A stretch of 64,000 bases of DNA from assembly GCA_022706685.1 (NCBI GenBank), contig JAKJCA010000007.1:1-64000 (forward strand), written 5' to 3'. A program made the translations under genes and the position numbers. A model generated the notes under the pieces. It was not told where the DNA came from, made no database searches, and worked only from the letters and a program-made list of their open reading frames with translations. Below, piece after piece: positions 16,804 to 24,742 of the stretch. This DNA comes from Bacillota bacterium (GTDB taxonomy: Bacteria > Bacillota > Clostridia > Oscillospirales > Acutalibacteraceae). How positions within the stretch are numbered: position 1 is the stretch's first letter; each line of letters begins with the position of its first letter.

Positions 16804-18259
16804 GAGTTTGCAAACGGAGGGCAACAGGCCCAACGTCCTGTTCTTTTTATCCGACCAGCACGCGTTCGATTGCGCCGGCTATGCCTCCGGTATCGTCGAC
16901 ACCCCCAATCTCGACGCGCTGGCGCGGGAAGGCTGCGTTTTTGACAACGCCTACTGCCAGAATCCCCTGTGCGTACCCAGCCGCAGTTCGCTGCTGACAG
17001 GCCGGTATTCCAAGAACCTCGGCATTTACGAAAACCGCCATATCCTGGACCCCGCCATCCCGACGCTGCCGGGCATCTTTGCCGAAAACGGATACCGCAC
17101 CTGCCTGATCGGAAAAGCGCATTTCAACGGCGACCAATACCACGGCTACCAAAGCAGGCCTTACGGCGATTTTCTCGGCCAGGGGCACCAGCCGGAACAT
17201 ATCCGCGTGCCCGGCGAGGCCGATGAAAGCGGTTTGGGCGATATCCTGGAAAACAGCGGAGCGACCGCGATTCCCCTGCCGATGACCCAGACGGAAATCT
17301 GCGTCGCGGAAACGGTCAAATATCTTCAGCTGCAAAGCGGCGAAGAGAACGGCGCGCCATTCTTTTTAAGCGTCAATTTCGATAAGCCTCATTTCCCCTA
17401 CCGAGCGCCGGAGGCTTTGTTTGAGAAATACCGCGGCAGGGCCGCTGTGAAAGAGGGTCCGCCGCGCTACGCGCAAACGCTCGCGGTGGAGTTTGTCAGG
17501 AAAGCCTTCGAGGTCAACGGCGCCTGGGAGCATTACAGCAAGGATGCCGGCCTTCACCGGCAGGCCTTCGCCGCCTACCTCGCCTGCGTCGAATGGATTG
17601 ACGACGCCATCGGCAGGATTCTGCGTTCTCTGCGGTCGCTGGGCCTCGAGGGCAACACGATTGTCGTCTACGCCTCCGACCACGGCGAAATGGCGGGCGA
17701 CAAAGGCGCCTGGCAGAAAACGGTGTTTTTCGACCGTTCCGCCAAGGTGCCGCTGATTATTAAATATCCCTCCCGCTTCTTAAGCGGCGCCGCCGTGAAA
17801 GAATGCGTGGGGCTCATCGACCTCTTCCCGACGCTGTGCGAAGCCGCCGGGATTCCTGCTCCCGCTTTTTGCGACGGTGTCTCGCTGCTCGATACGCTGG
17901 AAACGGGCCGTTCTCCGGCAAGGGACATGGTCTTTGCCGAAAGCGCGGTGCTCAAGGTGCCCGAACATGCCGGCTGCATGGTCAGAAAAGGGCGGTACAA
18001 ATACAATTACTATCTGCAAGGCCGCCATGAGTTGTACGATATGGAAAGCGACCCCGGCGAACTGCGCAACCTCGTCGGGGAACCGGAGTGGAAAGAGACG
18101 GAAAAAGAGCTCCGCGAGACGGCCGCGGAATTCTGGAAACCGGACGAACAGATTGCGCGCTGCCGAAACTGCCCGATGAGTGAAAAAGAAAAGCACTTCT
18201 ACCTGTATTCCAACCAGTTTTCGCTACCCGACGGCACGCTGCGTGACGCAAAACCCTGA
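16796..18259 (+). CDS. type I sulfatase
   Basis: A 487-residue alkaline-phosphatase-superfamily sulfatase that removes sulfate esters. PNVLFFLSDQH at residues 12-22 supplies metal ligands. The C-V-P-S-R-S-S-L-L-T-G-R signature starts at Cys59, the residue expected to become formylglycine. YASDHGEMAGDKG near 297 supplies further metal ligands. No signal peptide is visible, so it is predicted to be cytoplasmic, unlike most gut sulfatases. That fits import of sulfated sugars by the neighbouring symporter. GGAGGGTGAGCG precedes the ATG, inside the end of the hydrolase gene. The anaerobic maturase needed for a Cys-type sulfatase is not in this window. Confidence 0.9.
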   Translation: MRRSLQTEGNRPNVLFFLSDQHAFDCAGYASGIVDTPNLDALAREGCVFDNAYCQNPLCVPSRSSLLTGRYSKNLGIYENRHILDPAIPTLPGIFAENGYRTCLIGKAHFNGDQYHGYQSRPYGDFLGQGHQPEHIRVPGEADESGLGDILENSGATAIPLPMTQTEICVAETVKYLQLQSGEENGAPFFLSVNFDKPHFPYRAPEALFEKYRGRAAVKEGPPRYAQTLAVEFVRKAFEVNGAWEHYSKDAGLHRQAFAAYLACVEWIDDAIGRILRSLRSLGLEGNTIVVYASDHGEMAGDKGAWQKTVFFDRSAKVPLIIKYPSRFLSGAAVKECVGLIDLFPTLCEAAGIPAPAFCDGVSLLDTLETGRSPARDMVFAESAVLKVPEHAGCMVRKGRYKYNYYLQGRHELYDMESDPGELRNLVGEPEWKETEKELRETAAEFWKPDEQIARCRNCPMSEKEKHFYLYSNQFSLPDGTLRDAKP

Positions 18260-18270
18260 ACGCGCGAAAA

Positions 18271-18308
18271 CCGCCGGAGCCGCCCGCCTTACCGGCCGGC
18301 GGCCTTTT
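18271..18308 (+). terminator. possible terminator after the sulfatase gene
   Basis: CCGCCGG (18271-18277) pairs with CCGGCGG (18296-18302), with CCTTTTCC after it. It reaches into the end of the convergent symporter gene. The tail is weak. Confidence 0.4.
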
Positions 18309-19692
18309 CCTCTTCCCTGCGGCGCGAAACAAAAGCCGCGACATCCGCCGCTAAGCCGCCGTGCAGTTTGTATTTCATGGTGAAAAGCAGAAAAGACAGG
18401 GCGATACATATCGGAGGCAGCCCCAGCATCATGAACGTGATGGCGCTCTTGGCCCCGGCCGCCTGCGTGACGCCTTTGAGTTCGCCGTTATACCCGGATA
18501 ATTTCAACCCGAGCGCGATGACGACCGCCTGGATGGTATAAGCCAGTTTTTGAAGAAAGCCTTTCATCGAAAAGACGATGGATTCCGAACGCAGGCCGAG
18601 TTTGTATTCGCCGTAATCGACGATATCCGCGAGCATGGCTGTCTGCGCGACGAACATGCACCCCACGCCCGCGCTGCCGGCCAAACCGAAAGCGGCGAAC
18701 AGAACAAAGGAGCCGCCGGTATTGCCCGACAGGAGCATCCCGACGTAGGCGGTGAAGGTGATAACCATGGCGCCCTGCACGACGCGCCGGCGCGCCCATT
18801 TGCGCGATAGAACCGGCAGGGCAAAAAGCCCGAGGGCATGCCCTGCGCCGGCGACCATGCCGAAATAAGCCAGAAGGCCTTTGTCGCCCATGACGTTGTC
18901 AAAATAATAAATGCCCATCGCGTTGGTAAGGTACCAACCGGTATTGAACGCGATGGCGACGGCCATAAAAACCAGCAGCTGGTCATTGGCGGTGATGGTC
19001 TTGACGGCGGATTTCAGCGTAAACTTTTCCTCGGGCGGAAGCGCCCCTTTTTCTTTGGTCGAGAAGACGGTCACCAGCGCACCCGCGATCAGAACCGCGC
19101 CGCACAACATCGCCCAGCGGCTGTAGCCGGCCGCCTCGCTGCCTGCGCCGAGCAGCCGGACCATCCTGACGGTCAGCACGACGACGAGCAGCTGCCCCGC
19201 GCCGGAGAAAAACCGCGGCACGGCGGAGACGATGTTGCGCTTTTGCGGGTCGTTCGTCAGCGCCGGCACCATGGACCAGTAGGGAATATCGGCCAACGTG
19301 TTGGTCATATCCCAGAGGAAGTACATGGCGGCGGCGTAGATATACAAGCCCGCCGAGTGATGCTCCAGGCCGGGGTTGGTAAACAGCAGCGTCAGTACGA
19401 CGGCGTTAAGCACGGCGCCCGTCAAAATCCATGGCCTGAACTTGCCGAATCTGGACTTGGTGTTGTCGCAGATGGTGCCCATCATCGGGTCGTTAACCCC
19501 GTCCCAAATCCTCGCCAGCGGGGGGATAATGATGAGGAACGAGGCGTTGAGCAGCAGCACGTCGGTGAGGTATTTGGTCAGAAAGGAGTTGAACATTCCG
19601 TAACTGAGGTCCATCCCCACCGCGCCGACGCCGAAACCGACATAGCGCAGGAACCAGAGTCTGCTTTGCTTTTTTGCGCCGGGAGCTGTCAA
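18289..19692 (-). CDS. GPH-family sugar:cation symporter (MFS superfamily)
   Basis: A 467-residue membrane protein with about 12 hydrophobic segments. The glycoside-pentoside-hexuronide family is recognised from ARIWDGVNDPMMGTICD near residue 65, followed by KSRFGKFRPWIL, both diagnostic. The open frame begins with an ATG at 19710, but a TTGACT-N18-TATGAT promoter puts transcription start only a few bases before it. The TTG at 19692 has AGAAGG six bases upstream and is the better start. It is convergent with the hydrolase-sulfatase pair and probably imports their substrate. Substrate class is inferred from family and context only. Confidence 0.88.
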   Translation of the reverse strand: MTAPGAKKQSRLWFLRYVGFGVGAVGMDLSYGMFNSFLTKYLTDVLLLNASFLIIIPPLARIWDGVNDPMMGTICDNTKSRFGKFRPWILTGAVLNAVVLTLLFTNPGLEHHSAGLYIYAAAMYFLWDMTNTLADIPYWSMVPALTNDPQKRNIVSAVPRFFSGAGQLLVVVLTVRMVRLLGAGSEAAGYSRWAMLCGAVLIAGALVTVFSTKEKGALPPEEKFTLKSAVKTITANDQLLVFMAVAIAFNTGWYLTNAMGIYYFDNVMGDKGLLAYFGMVAGAGHALGLFALPVLSRKWARRRVVQGAMVITFTAYVGMLLSGNTGGSFVLFAAFGLAGSAGVGCMFVAQTAMLADIVDYGEYKLGLRSESIVFSMKGFLQKLAYTIQAVVIALGLKLSGYNGELKGVTQAAGAKSAITFMMLGLPPICIALSFLLFTMKYKLHGGLAADVAAFVSRRREEEKAAGR

Positions 19693-19721
19693 CGCGCACC
19701 TTCTTCGCATGATTTGCGAGT

Positions 19722-19751
19722 ATCATACAATAGCGAAACGCGCGGAGTCAA
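19722..19751 (-). promoter_or_regulatory. sigma-A promoter of the GPH symporter
   Basis: TTGACT (19751-19746), 18-base spacer, TATGAT (19727-19722) on the minus strand. It abuts the CTAGANN heptamer array. Confidence 0.6.
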
Positions 19752-19752
19752 T

Positions 19753-19780
19753 CTAGACGCTAGATACTAGATGCTAGACA
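19753..19780. repeat. four tandem 7-base CTAGANN units
   Basis: CTAGACG, CTAGATA, CTAGATG and CTAGACA follow each other without gaps. The five-base core is constant and the last two bases vary. CTAG is usually rare in bacterial DNA, so four copies in 28 bases stand out. The array lies between the symporter promoter and the hairpin-rich repeat. Confidence 0.8.
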
Positions 19781-19796
19781 CGGGGGCTCTTGTTTC

Positions 19797-20045
19797 TTGG
19801 TTCCCCACTCATAGGTGAACTGTCACGAAGTGACTGAGAGGTAACTGCGTAACGACCTCTCCGGCAGGCTGACGCCTGCCACCTCTCCTTACCAAGGAGA
19901 GGCATGAATACGGAAAACCGCGGACGATGGATAGAATATCGCCGTCACGCTTTGCGTGACACCCCCTTTTGAAAGGGCAAAGTTTAACCGATGCGGTTTG
20001 GGGACCGGTAAAACAAAACACCCCCTCATGGGGGCGCTTTGTTGA
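19797..20045. repeat. hairpin-rich intergenic element, probable dispersed or MITE-like repeat
   Basis: About 250 bases hold at least six short perfect inverted repeats: GTCAC/GTGAC at 19822-19834; GGCAGGC/GCCTGCC at 19863-19880; CCTCTCCTT/AAGGAGAGG at 19882-19902; GTCACGC/GCGTGAC at 19944-19960; CCCTTT/AAAGGG at 19964-19977; and CCCCC/GGGGG at 20021-20034, the last flanked by partly complementary ACAAA and TTTGT. A 79-codon minus-strand frame crosses it but has no domain and no ribosome site. The make-up recalls non-coding dispersed repeats of Clostridia. Only one copy is visible here, so dispersal is inferred. Confidence 0.6.
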
Positions 20046-20058
20046 CATAGTTGATATA

Positions 20059-21936
20059 TCAGTCAGTCTGAATCCATAGGCGCGGGACCTGCCACAGCTG
20101 CGGGTCGCTGCTCATCAGGCGGCGTTCGCGGATACGTTTGACGCCGAACTCTTTCATATCCTCGTACAGTTTCTTATTTTCAGCGTACCAGCCCTTCGGA
20201 TTGCCCAAAGGCGAAAACTCGCCGAAGCGGTTGTTGGCCTTCCAGTAGCGCCAGGAAATTTCGGAACGCCGCACATGCAGCATCTGTTTTTCATCGAGCG
20301 CGAGTTCTTTCGCCTTGGCCCACAGTTCGTCCATATAGACGATTTCATTCGGTTTGAGGTTCAGCACGGCTCTGTCGTCCATCTCCGAACCGATGGTGGT
20401 ATGCCTGCCCTCGGTGCCGGTTTTGGCCGTGGTCATGTCGATATATTCCCTGATATACTGCCAGCCGCCGCCGTAGTAGGCCTTGAGAAAGCCGTTCATC
20501 TCGGCGTCATAATCGAGATAGGGGTCGCACATCAGCCGGGCCAGCAGATAGGAACGAAGGTCGGCAAACTCGCTGTTGCTTTCTGCCGCGTAGTAGTTGC
20601 CTTCCTCATAAATCCCCACGGCGTGGTTCTCGATGAAAAACCGGATATTGTCCTGCAGCACGCCGAAATTGGGGAAGGGACCGTTGAGGTGGCTGTAATT
20701 GGTGGTATAGTCCCAGATTGAAACGTTTTTGCTGATGGACGCCCACTGTTTTAAATCCGCCGCGAACTGCGCGTTGCGCGGGCAGGAGGGGTCCGCAATC
20801 GGATGGGCAAAACAGCATTCATAGGAACAAAGCCGCACCACCACGTTGTCTCTCGGCCGGACGGTTTTCGGCGGGGTCCTGGTGTAATAGTAGGCGAAGG
20901 TGTCCAGCATCAGATTGGGATACTTGTCTTTTGTATAATCCGCAACGGCGTTGACAAAGGATATCATGGTGCCGGCGTGGGAGCCTTCCGCCTCGTCGAG
21001 CGCCTTGCAGGCGGGGCAGACGCAGTACACGCCGCCGTCGTTCTGCGTCAGCGAAATCAGGTTGGCGTCCGGATGATCGGCCATGATACGGTCGATCTCA
21101 CGGCACATCAGTTCCACCGTTCGCGGGTTGGTCAGGCAAAGCTGTTCGGCGGTTCTTTTTCCGTCAAAATTGCTGATGGCGTAAATCTCACGGTCCGTAT
21201 CCCAATATTTTTCTTTCGGCAGGCGCTGGGCAAACGTATGGCAGAAGCCCTCGGTGTACCCCTCGCTGCCGCCCATTTCCTCGGGGATATAACGGCGGTT
21301 GCCGTTGATGGCGTACACAGGGTCGGCGGGGCTCATCCAGTCGGTTTCACGATAGCCGACCGCCGGAATTTTTTCAAAGTCAATGGCGACGGGCACCTCG
21401 ATTTTGTCGCGGTGAGGAATGACAATACAGTCCGACGCGTACCAATGGCAGCCGAGGTATTTTTCAAGAAATCCGTATGCGCCGTATACCACGCCGCGGC
21501 TGCCTCCGACGATATAGAGGTTGCCGTCATGGCTTTTAATCACATAGCCCTCTTTGCCCAGGCGCGCGGTGAGTACGGCAGGGTTGCCGTCCAGAAAATC
21601 AAGGTCGCCGGCGTCGCTGCTGACCAGCAGTTTTTTACCGCCTGTATCATCCGACGCCCGAACGACCGGCAGGTTCGCCCCCGAGGCTTTGAAAACGTTC
21701 TCTTTCAACACGCGCGCCGCATAGCGGACGGTGCCGGAGGCGCCGTCGGGGATCACAATCACATAATCTGACTGCGCGTTGTCGGTAAAAGCCATCATTT
21801 CGACCGCGGGAGGATCCGGCGGTTCGGAACCGGGTACAAACGAATCGATGTGAGGGTAGAATAAGGCGGACCAGAAGGTCATGATGGAGAAAAAGGTGTA
21901 GAAAAATCCTTTCAGCGCGATTCTGATTTTTTCCAT
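20059..21936 (-). CDS. DUF4838-type exported protein, glycoside-hydrolase-like
   Basis: A 625-residue protein. The N-terminal basic-hydrophobic segment (residues 1-27) is a signal anchor or signal peptide. Residues 60-150 form a GH67/GH20b-like N-domain (GTVRYAARVLKENVFKASG). The DUF4838 core shows CVCPACKALDEAEGS near residue 310, with paired Cys, and LDTFAYYYTRTPPK near 350. The start is the ATG at 21936, 10 residues inside the longest frame, with AAAGGAAA upstream. It lies downstream of a GNAT gene in the same direction and near the sulfatase and symporter, so I infer an extracellular step in glycan use. Family activity is not established. Confidence 0.75.
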   Translation of the reverse strand: MEKIRIALKGFFYTFFSIMTFWSALFYPHIDSFVPGSEPPDPPAVEMMAFTDNAQSDYVIVIPDGASGTVRYAARVLKENVFKASGANLPVVRASDDTGGKKLLVSSDAGDLDFLDGNPAVLTARLGKEGYVIKSHDGNLYIVGGSRGVVYGAYGFLEKYLGCHWYASDCIVIPHRDKIEVPVAIDFEKIPAVGYRETDWMSPADPVYAINGNRRYIPEEMGGSEGYTEGFCHTFAQRLPKEKYWDTDREIYAISNFDGKRTAEQLCLTNPRTVELMCREIDRIMADHPDANLISLTQNDGGVYCVCPACKALDEAEGSHAGTMISFVNAVADYTKDKYPNLMLDTFAYYYTRTPPKTVRPRDNVVVRLCSYECCFAHPIADPSCPRNAQFAADLKQWASISKNVSIWDYTTNYSHLNGPFPNFGVLQDNIRFFIENHAVGIYEEGNYYAAESNSEFADLRSYLLARLMCDPYLDYDAEMNGFLKAYYGGGWQYIREYIDMTTAKTGTEGRHTTIGSEMDDRAVLNLKPNEIVYMDELWAKAKELALDEKQMLHVRRSEISWRYWKANNRFGEFSPLGNPKGWYAENKKLYEDMKEFGVKRIRERRLMSSDPQLWQVPRLWIQTD

Positions 21937-21969
21937 AACCGCTTTCCTTTCCCTTCGGGTTATCACCGG

Positions 21970-22455
21970 TCAGAAATCCAGAGCCATGAGGTAGTCGTCC
22001 TCTTTGCCCTCACCGGTGATGACGAAGCCGTAATTTTGATAAAGGGCCTGCCCCGCAATGTTGTCTTTGTCGGTAGTCAGGCGCAGCCCTTTTTTGCCCG
22101 CCGCGCGTGCTGTCTGAATCATGTGCCCCATCATCGCGGCGCCGACACCCCGGCGCTGATAGCGGTCGCTGACCGCGATGCCGAGCGAGGGGGTCTCCGA
22201 TTCCATATTATATAGAAAACAAAAGCCGGCGGCCTGCAAGGCGCCGTCTTCGCGCAGCAGGGCGATAAAGCGCCGGCATCCCTTTTCGGACAAACCTTCG
22301 CCGGTAAACTTCGACGCAGTCTCATACGTAAAGTCGTGCGGCCTGTACTTTTTGCGGCTCCATTCGGACAGGCCGCAGAAAACGCTGTAAAGCAAATCAG
22401 TATCCTCCGCTTGAAGCGGGCGGACCAGCGGGGCGCTGCTGTTTTCCGAAGACAT
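21970..22455 (-). CDS. GNAT-family N-acetyltransferase
   Basis: A 161-residue acetyl-CoA-dependent acyltransferase of unknown substrate. The acetyl-CoA loop DRYQRRGVGAAMMGHMIQTA lies near residue 100, followed by LTTDKDNIAGQALYQNYGF, the standard motif A and B pattern. The frame is open 57 codons further upstream, but only the ATG at 22455 has a GGGAGG site seven bases away. The upstream part lies opposite the B12 riboswitch promoter and is not coding. The gap to the DUF4838 gene is 33 bases, so the two may be co-transcribed, although a functional link is not obvious. Confidence 0.85.
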   Translation of the reverse strand: MSSENSSAPLVRPLQAEDTDLLYSVFCGLSEWSRKKYRPHDFTYETASKFTGEGLSEKGCRRFIALLREDGALQAAGFCFLYNMESETPSLGIAVSDRYQRRGVGAAMMGHMIQTARAAGKKGLRLTTDKDNIAGQALYQNYGFVITGEGKEDDYLMALDF

Positions 22456-22556
22456 CGTCGACCTCCCGAGGCATCGATGAAATAACCGTTTCTCCATTGA
22501 ATATATCATAGTCGTGGACCCGTTGCAATTTTTATCCCGCGGGGGACGCTTTTGTG

Positions 22557-22586
22557 TTGACAAAATGCAAATCGCGGTTCTATAAT
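22557..22586 (+). promoter_or_regulatory. strong sigma-A promoter of the B12-controlled operon
   Basis: TTGACA (22557-22562), 18-base spacer, consensus TATAAT (22581-22586), placing transcription start just before the riboswitch aptamer. Confidence 0.8.
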
Positions 22587-22602
22587 GATGCCGCAAAACA
22601 AT

Positions 22603-22775
22603 CGTTTCGGGTTGTTCCGGCCGCAAAGGCCGGGTCCTAAGAGGAAACGCGGTGCGATACCGCGGCAGCCCCCGCTACTGTAAGACGGACAAGGCTTTTC
22701 AACGATGCCACTGACGAAAGTCGGGAAGGCGGAGAGCCGAGGATGATGTCGAGCCAGGAGACCTGCCCGAAACGG
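22603..22775 (+). promoter_or_regulatory. cobalamin (B12) riboswitch aptamer
   Basis: The closing P1 helix is CGTTTCGGG (22603-22611) with CCCGAAACG (22767-22775). Inside it are the conserved core AAGAGGAAACGCGGTG, then GCAGCCCCCGCTACTGTAA, GCCACTG (22707-22713) with GAAAGTCGGGAAGGC, and the B12 box AGCCAGGAGACCTGCC (22753-22768). These are the hallmark blocks of the Rfam cobalamin family. With the downstream terminator it is expected to shut off transcription of the two following genes when adenosyl- or other cobalamin is plentiful. It is therefore direct evidence that those genes belong to B12 physiology. Confidence 0.95.
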
Positions 22776-22786
22776 CGCGTTCAAGA

Positions 22787-22796
22787 CCTTTCGGCG
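22787..22796 (+). promoter_or_regulatory. predicted antiterminator half-site of the B12 riboswitch
   Basis: ACCTTTCGGC at 22787-22796 is the exact reverse complement of GCCGAAAGGT at 22861-22870, which forms the upper part of the terminator hairpin. Pairing between them would exclude the terminator. The adjacent GGCGGG (22794-22799) can also pair with CCCGCC just before the start codon, so control of translation is possible too. Confidence 0.6.
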
Positions 22797-22850
22797 GGAA
22801 AGCGATTGATAACCCGGGGCAAACCGAATCTCCGTGTTTTTCTCTCTTTA

Positions 22851-22884
22851 CAACCCGCATGCCGAAAGGTGCGCGGGTTGTTTG
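22851..22884 (+). terminator. riboswitch-controlled terminator
   Basis: CAACCCGC (22851-22858) pairs with GCGGGTTG (22873-22880), extended by weaker inner pairs capped by GAAA. The tail TTTGC is short, so termination may be partial or aided by other factors. Confidence 0.65.
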
Positions 22885-22909
22885 CAATCTATTTTAACGG
22901 AGGCCCGCC

Positions 22910-24061
22910 ATGAAAAAGTACTCAATGAAAGCCGTCATTGCCCTGTTGTGCGCCGCCTTGCTGCTCACGCCGTTCCTGTTTACCGCTGCCGCGGCGGACA
23001 CGGACATCGCCGCCGCCAAGGAAAGCGCCTTGAAAATCGCCGCGTGGCTGAAAACAAACGCAGCCATTCCTCAAAGCGGTGAAATCGACGGAAACGTTGA
23101 CTGGACCGCTTTTGCCTGCGCCAGAAGCGGCTGCGGCATTCCGGCAGGCTATCCGGTTTATATCGACAAGGCGCTGCGCGCGCACTTTGACGAACTCTAC
23201 CTGACGGATATCGCCAGAATCGCTTTGGCCGCAGGTGCCTGCGGTCTCGACGCGCGCGCGGTCGGCGGGTATGATCTGATAAAGGAAATCGCCGCTTCCG
23301 ATTTCGGCAGCCAAAGCTACACCTCGGCCGCCGTCTATCCGCTGCTGGCGCTCAATTCGCTCGATGTCGGCCAGGAAGATACCAAAGAAACACTGCTTGC
23401 GGTTCTTCTCGCGGCGCAAAGGCCCGACGGCGGCTTTAATTATCTGCTGAAAGCCGACCCCGGCAACGCCTATTCGCTCGACGGAGACCTCGACTCCACG
23501 GCCATGGCGCTGCAGGCGCTGGCCGCATACGCCGGAACAGCGGAAGTCGACGCCGCTATTTCGCGGGCCCTCGCGTTTGTCAAGGCCGGGCAAAAAGAGT
23601 CCGGCGGTTTCGGCGGGGCCTGGGGCGAAAGCGCGGACACGACGGCACAGGCGCTCACGGCGCTGTGCGCGCTGGGCGTCGACCCGCTCGCGGACGAATT
23701 CATCAAAAGCGGCAATACCATCGTGGACGCTCTGCTGGCCTATAGCAATCCGGACGGCGGCATCCGCGGCTGGGACGGCAATTCAAACGTGATGTCATCC
23801 TACCAGGCGCTGTACGCGCTGGCGGCCTATATTCGTTTCGCGCAGGGGGATTGCGCGCTGTTTGACTTTGCCGACGTGCAGCCCTTTACCGAGGAACCGA
23901 CGACCGTCAGCGAAGAAACGACGGCAGAAGACACAACAGCGGTATCGGAAGAAGAATTGATACCGCAGACGGGCGCTGCAGGCAAAACAGGGGCGGCGGT
24001 CTTTGTCCTGTTCTCAGCGGCAGCCGCTGGCGCGTTCGCGCTGAGAAAAAAAGATGAATAA
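22910..24061 (+). CDS. surface alpha/alpha-toroid protein, probable B12-capture alpha-domain (intrinsic factor/transcobalamin-like)
   Basis: A 383-residue protein. A signal peptide ends near residue 29 (TAAAA-DTD). Residues 32-315 form repeated helical hairpins of the prenyltransferase/squalene-cyclase-like toroid, seen in RPDGGFNY near 165, ESGGFGGAWGESADTTAQAL near 225 and NPDGGIRGWDGNSNVMSSYQ near 280. A Thr/Glu linker precedes IPQTG near 350, a hydrophobic segment and RKKDE, a sortase-type wall-anchor signal. Terpene cyclase DXDD catalysis is not evident and the protein is exported, so annotation as a cyclase would mislead. The B12 riboswitch and overlapping DUF4430 gene point to the alpha-domain fold of cobalamin-binding proteins. 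AACGGAGG precedes the ATG. Function is inferred; fold, export and regulation are well supported. Confidence 0.85.
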   Translation: MKKYSMKAVIALLCAALLLTPFLFTAAAADTDIAAAKESALKIAAWLKTNAAIPQSGEIDGNVDWTAFACARSGCGIPAGYPVYIDKALRAHFDELYLTDIARIALAAGACGLDARAVGGYDLIKEIAASDFGSQSYTSAAVYPLLALNSLDVGQEDTKETLLAVLLAAQRPDGGFNYLLKADPGNAYSLDGDLDSTAMALQALAAYAGTAEVDAAISRALAFVKAGQKESGGFGGAWGESADTTAQALTALCALGVDPLADEFIKSGNTIVDALLAYSNPDGGIRGWDGNSNVMSSYQALYALAAYIRFAQGDCALFDFADVQPFTEEPTTVSEETTAEDTTAVSEEELIPQTGAAGKTGAAVFVLFSAAAAGAFALRKKDE

Positions 24062-24725
24062 GAAGTTACTACCGTTTGTGTGTATTCTGTTCGCGGCAAC
24101 ATTCGCGCTTTGCGCCTGCGGGCGCGGCGCGCCTGCGCCGCAAAGCACGGCGCCCGCTTCAAGCGTTACGTCCGCCGGAACGACCGCCGCCCGTACAACG
24201 GCACCGGATGAAACCGCGGCAACAACAACTGCCGCGCCGTCTACAAGCGCCGCGGAAAGCACCGCCGCCCATAGCGGCACCACCCGGGAAACGGCTGCGA
24301 CGACGAAACCGCCCGCAACGACACAGCCGACGACGGCAAAGCCGGCAAGCACCGTTTCGCTCACCGTACAGTGCCATCAGGCTGTGGAATATATACGGGA
24401 GCATAACGTCGAGGGTTATGAGCGCATTGTGCCCGCCAGCGGCATTATGCTCGAGGAAAAAAACATACCGCTGCAAAGCGGCGACAGCGTGCTGAGCGTC
24501 CTTAAACGCGTACTTGACGCCCGCGGCATTGTTTACAAAGCCGACGGCGGTTATGTCAGCAACATCGGCGGGCTCGCCGCAAAAGCAAAAGCCTTCGGGG
24601 AGCAAAGCGGCTGGCTGTATTCGGTCAACGGCGTCACTCCGCCGAATATCGGAAGCGCCGCTTACAAACTTAAGGCCGGCGATACGGTCGAATTCCGTTT
24701 TGTCACCGAATACACCCCCTTTTAA
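24054..24725 (+). CDS. DUF4430 lipoprotein, probable B12-capture beta-domain
   Basis: A 223-residue lipoprotein. The N-terminal hydrophobic segment ends in a lipobox FALCAC, with the lipidated Cys at residue 20. Residues 25-100 are a long Thr/Ala/Pro linker. The C-terminal domain (about 102-223) is DUF4430, the fold of the C-terminal beta-domain of transcobalamin and intrinsic factor: SGDSVLSVLKRVLD, GYVSNIGGL, GWLYSVNG and LKAGDTVEFRF. The ATG overlaps the stop of the toroid gene by 8 bases, so the two are translationally coupled and share the riboswitch. I infer that one protein in the membrane and one on the wall close around cobalamin as two halves. No transporter gene follows. Confidence 0.85.
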   Translation: MNKKLLPFVCILFAATFALCACGRGAPAPQSTAPASSVTSAGTTAARTTAPDETAATTTAAPSTSAAESTAAHSGTTRETAATTKPPATTQPTTAKPASTVSLTVQCHQAVEYIREHNVEGYERIVPASGIMLEEKNIPLQSGDSVLSVLKRVLDARGIVYKADGGYVSNIGGLAAKAKAFGEQSGWLYSVNGVTPPNIGSAAYKLKAGDTVEFRFVTEYTPF

Positions 24726-24742
24726 AAAGGTATTTCAACCAT

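Noticed and set aside
19809..20048. A 79-codon minus-strand open frame across the hairpin block.
   Set aside because: No ribosome site, no domain and complete overlap with a series of inverted repeats; better explained as a chance frame in a non-coding repeat.
22506..22887. Minus-strand open frames of 92 and 62 codons across the riboswitch.
   Set aside because: They run opposite the conserved B12 aptamer and terminator, which explain the sequence better.
22910..24061. A terpene cyclase or prenyltransferase function for the toroid protein.
   Set aside because: The protein is exported, carries a sorting signal, shows no catalytic acid motif and is controlled by a B12 riboswitch.
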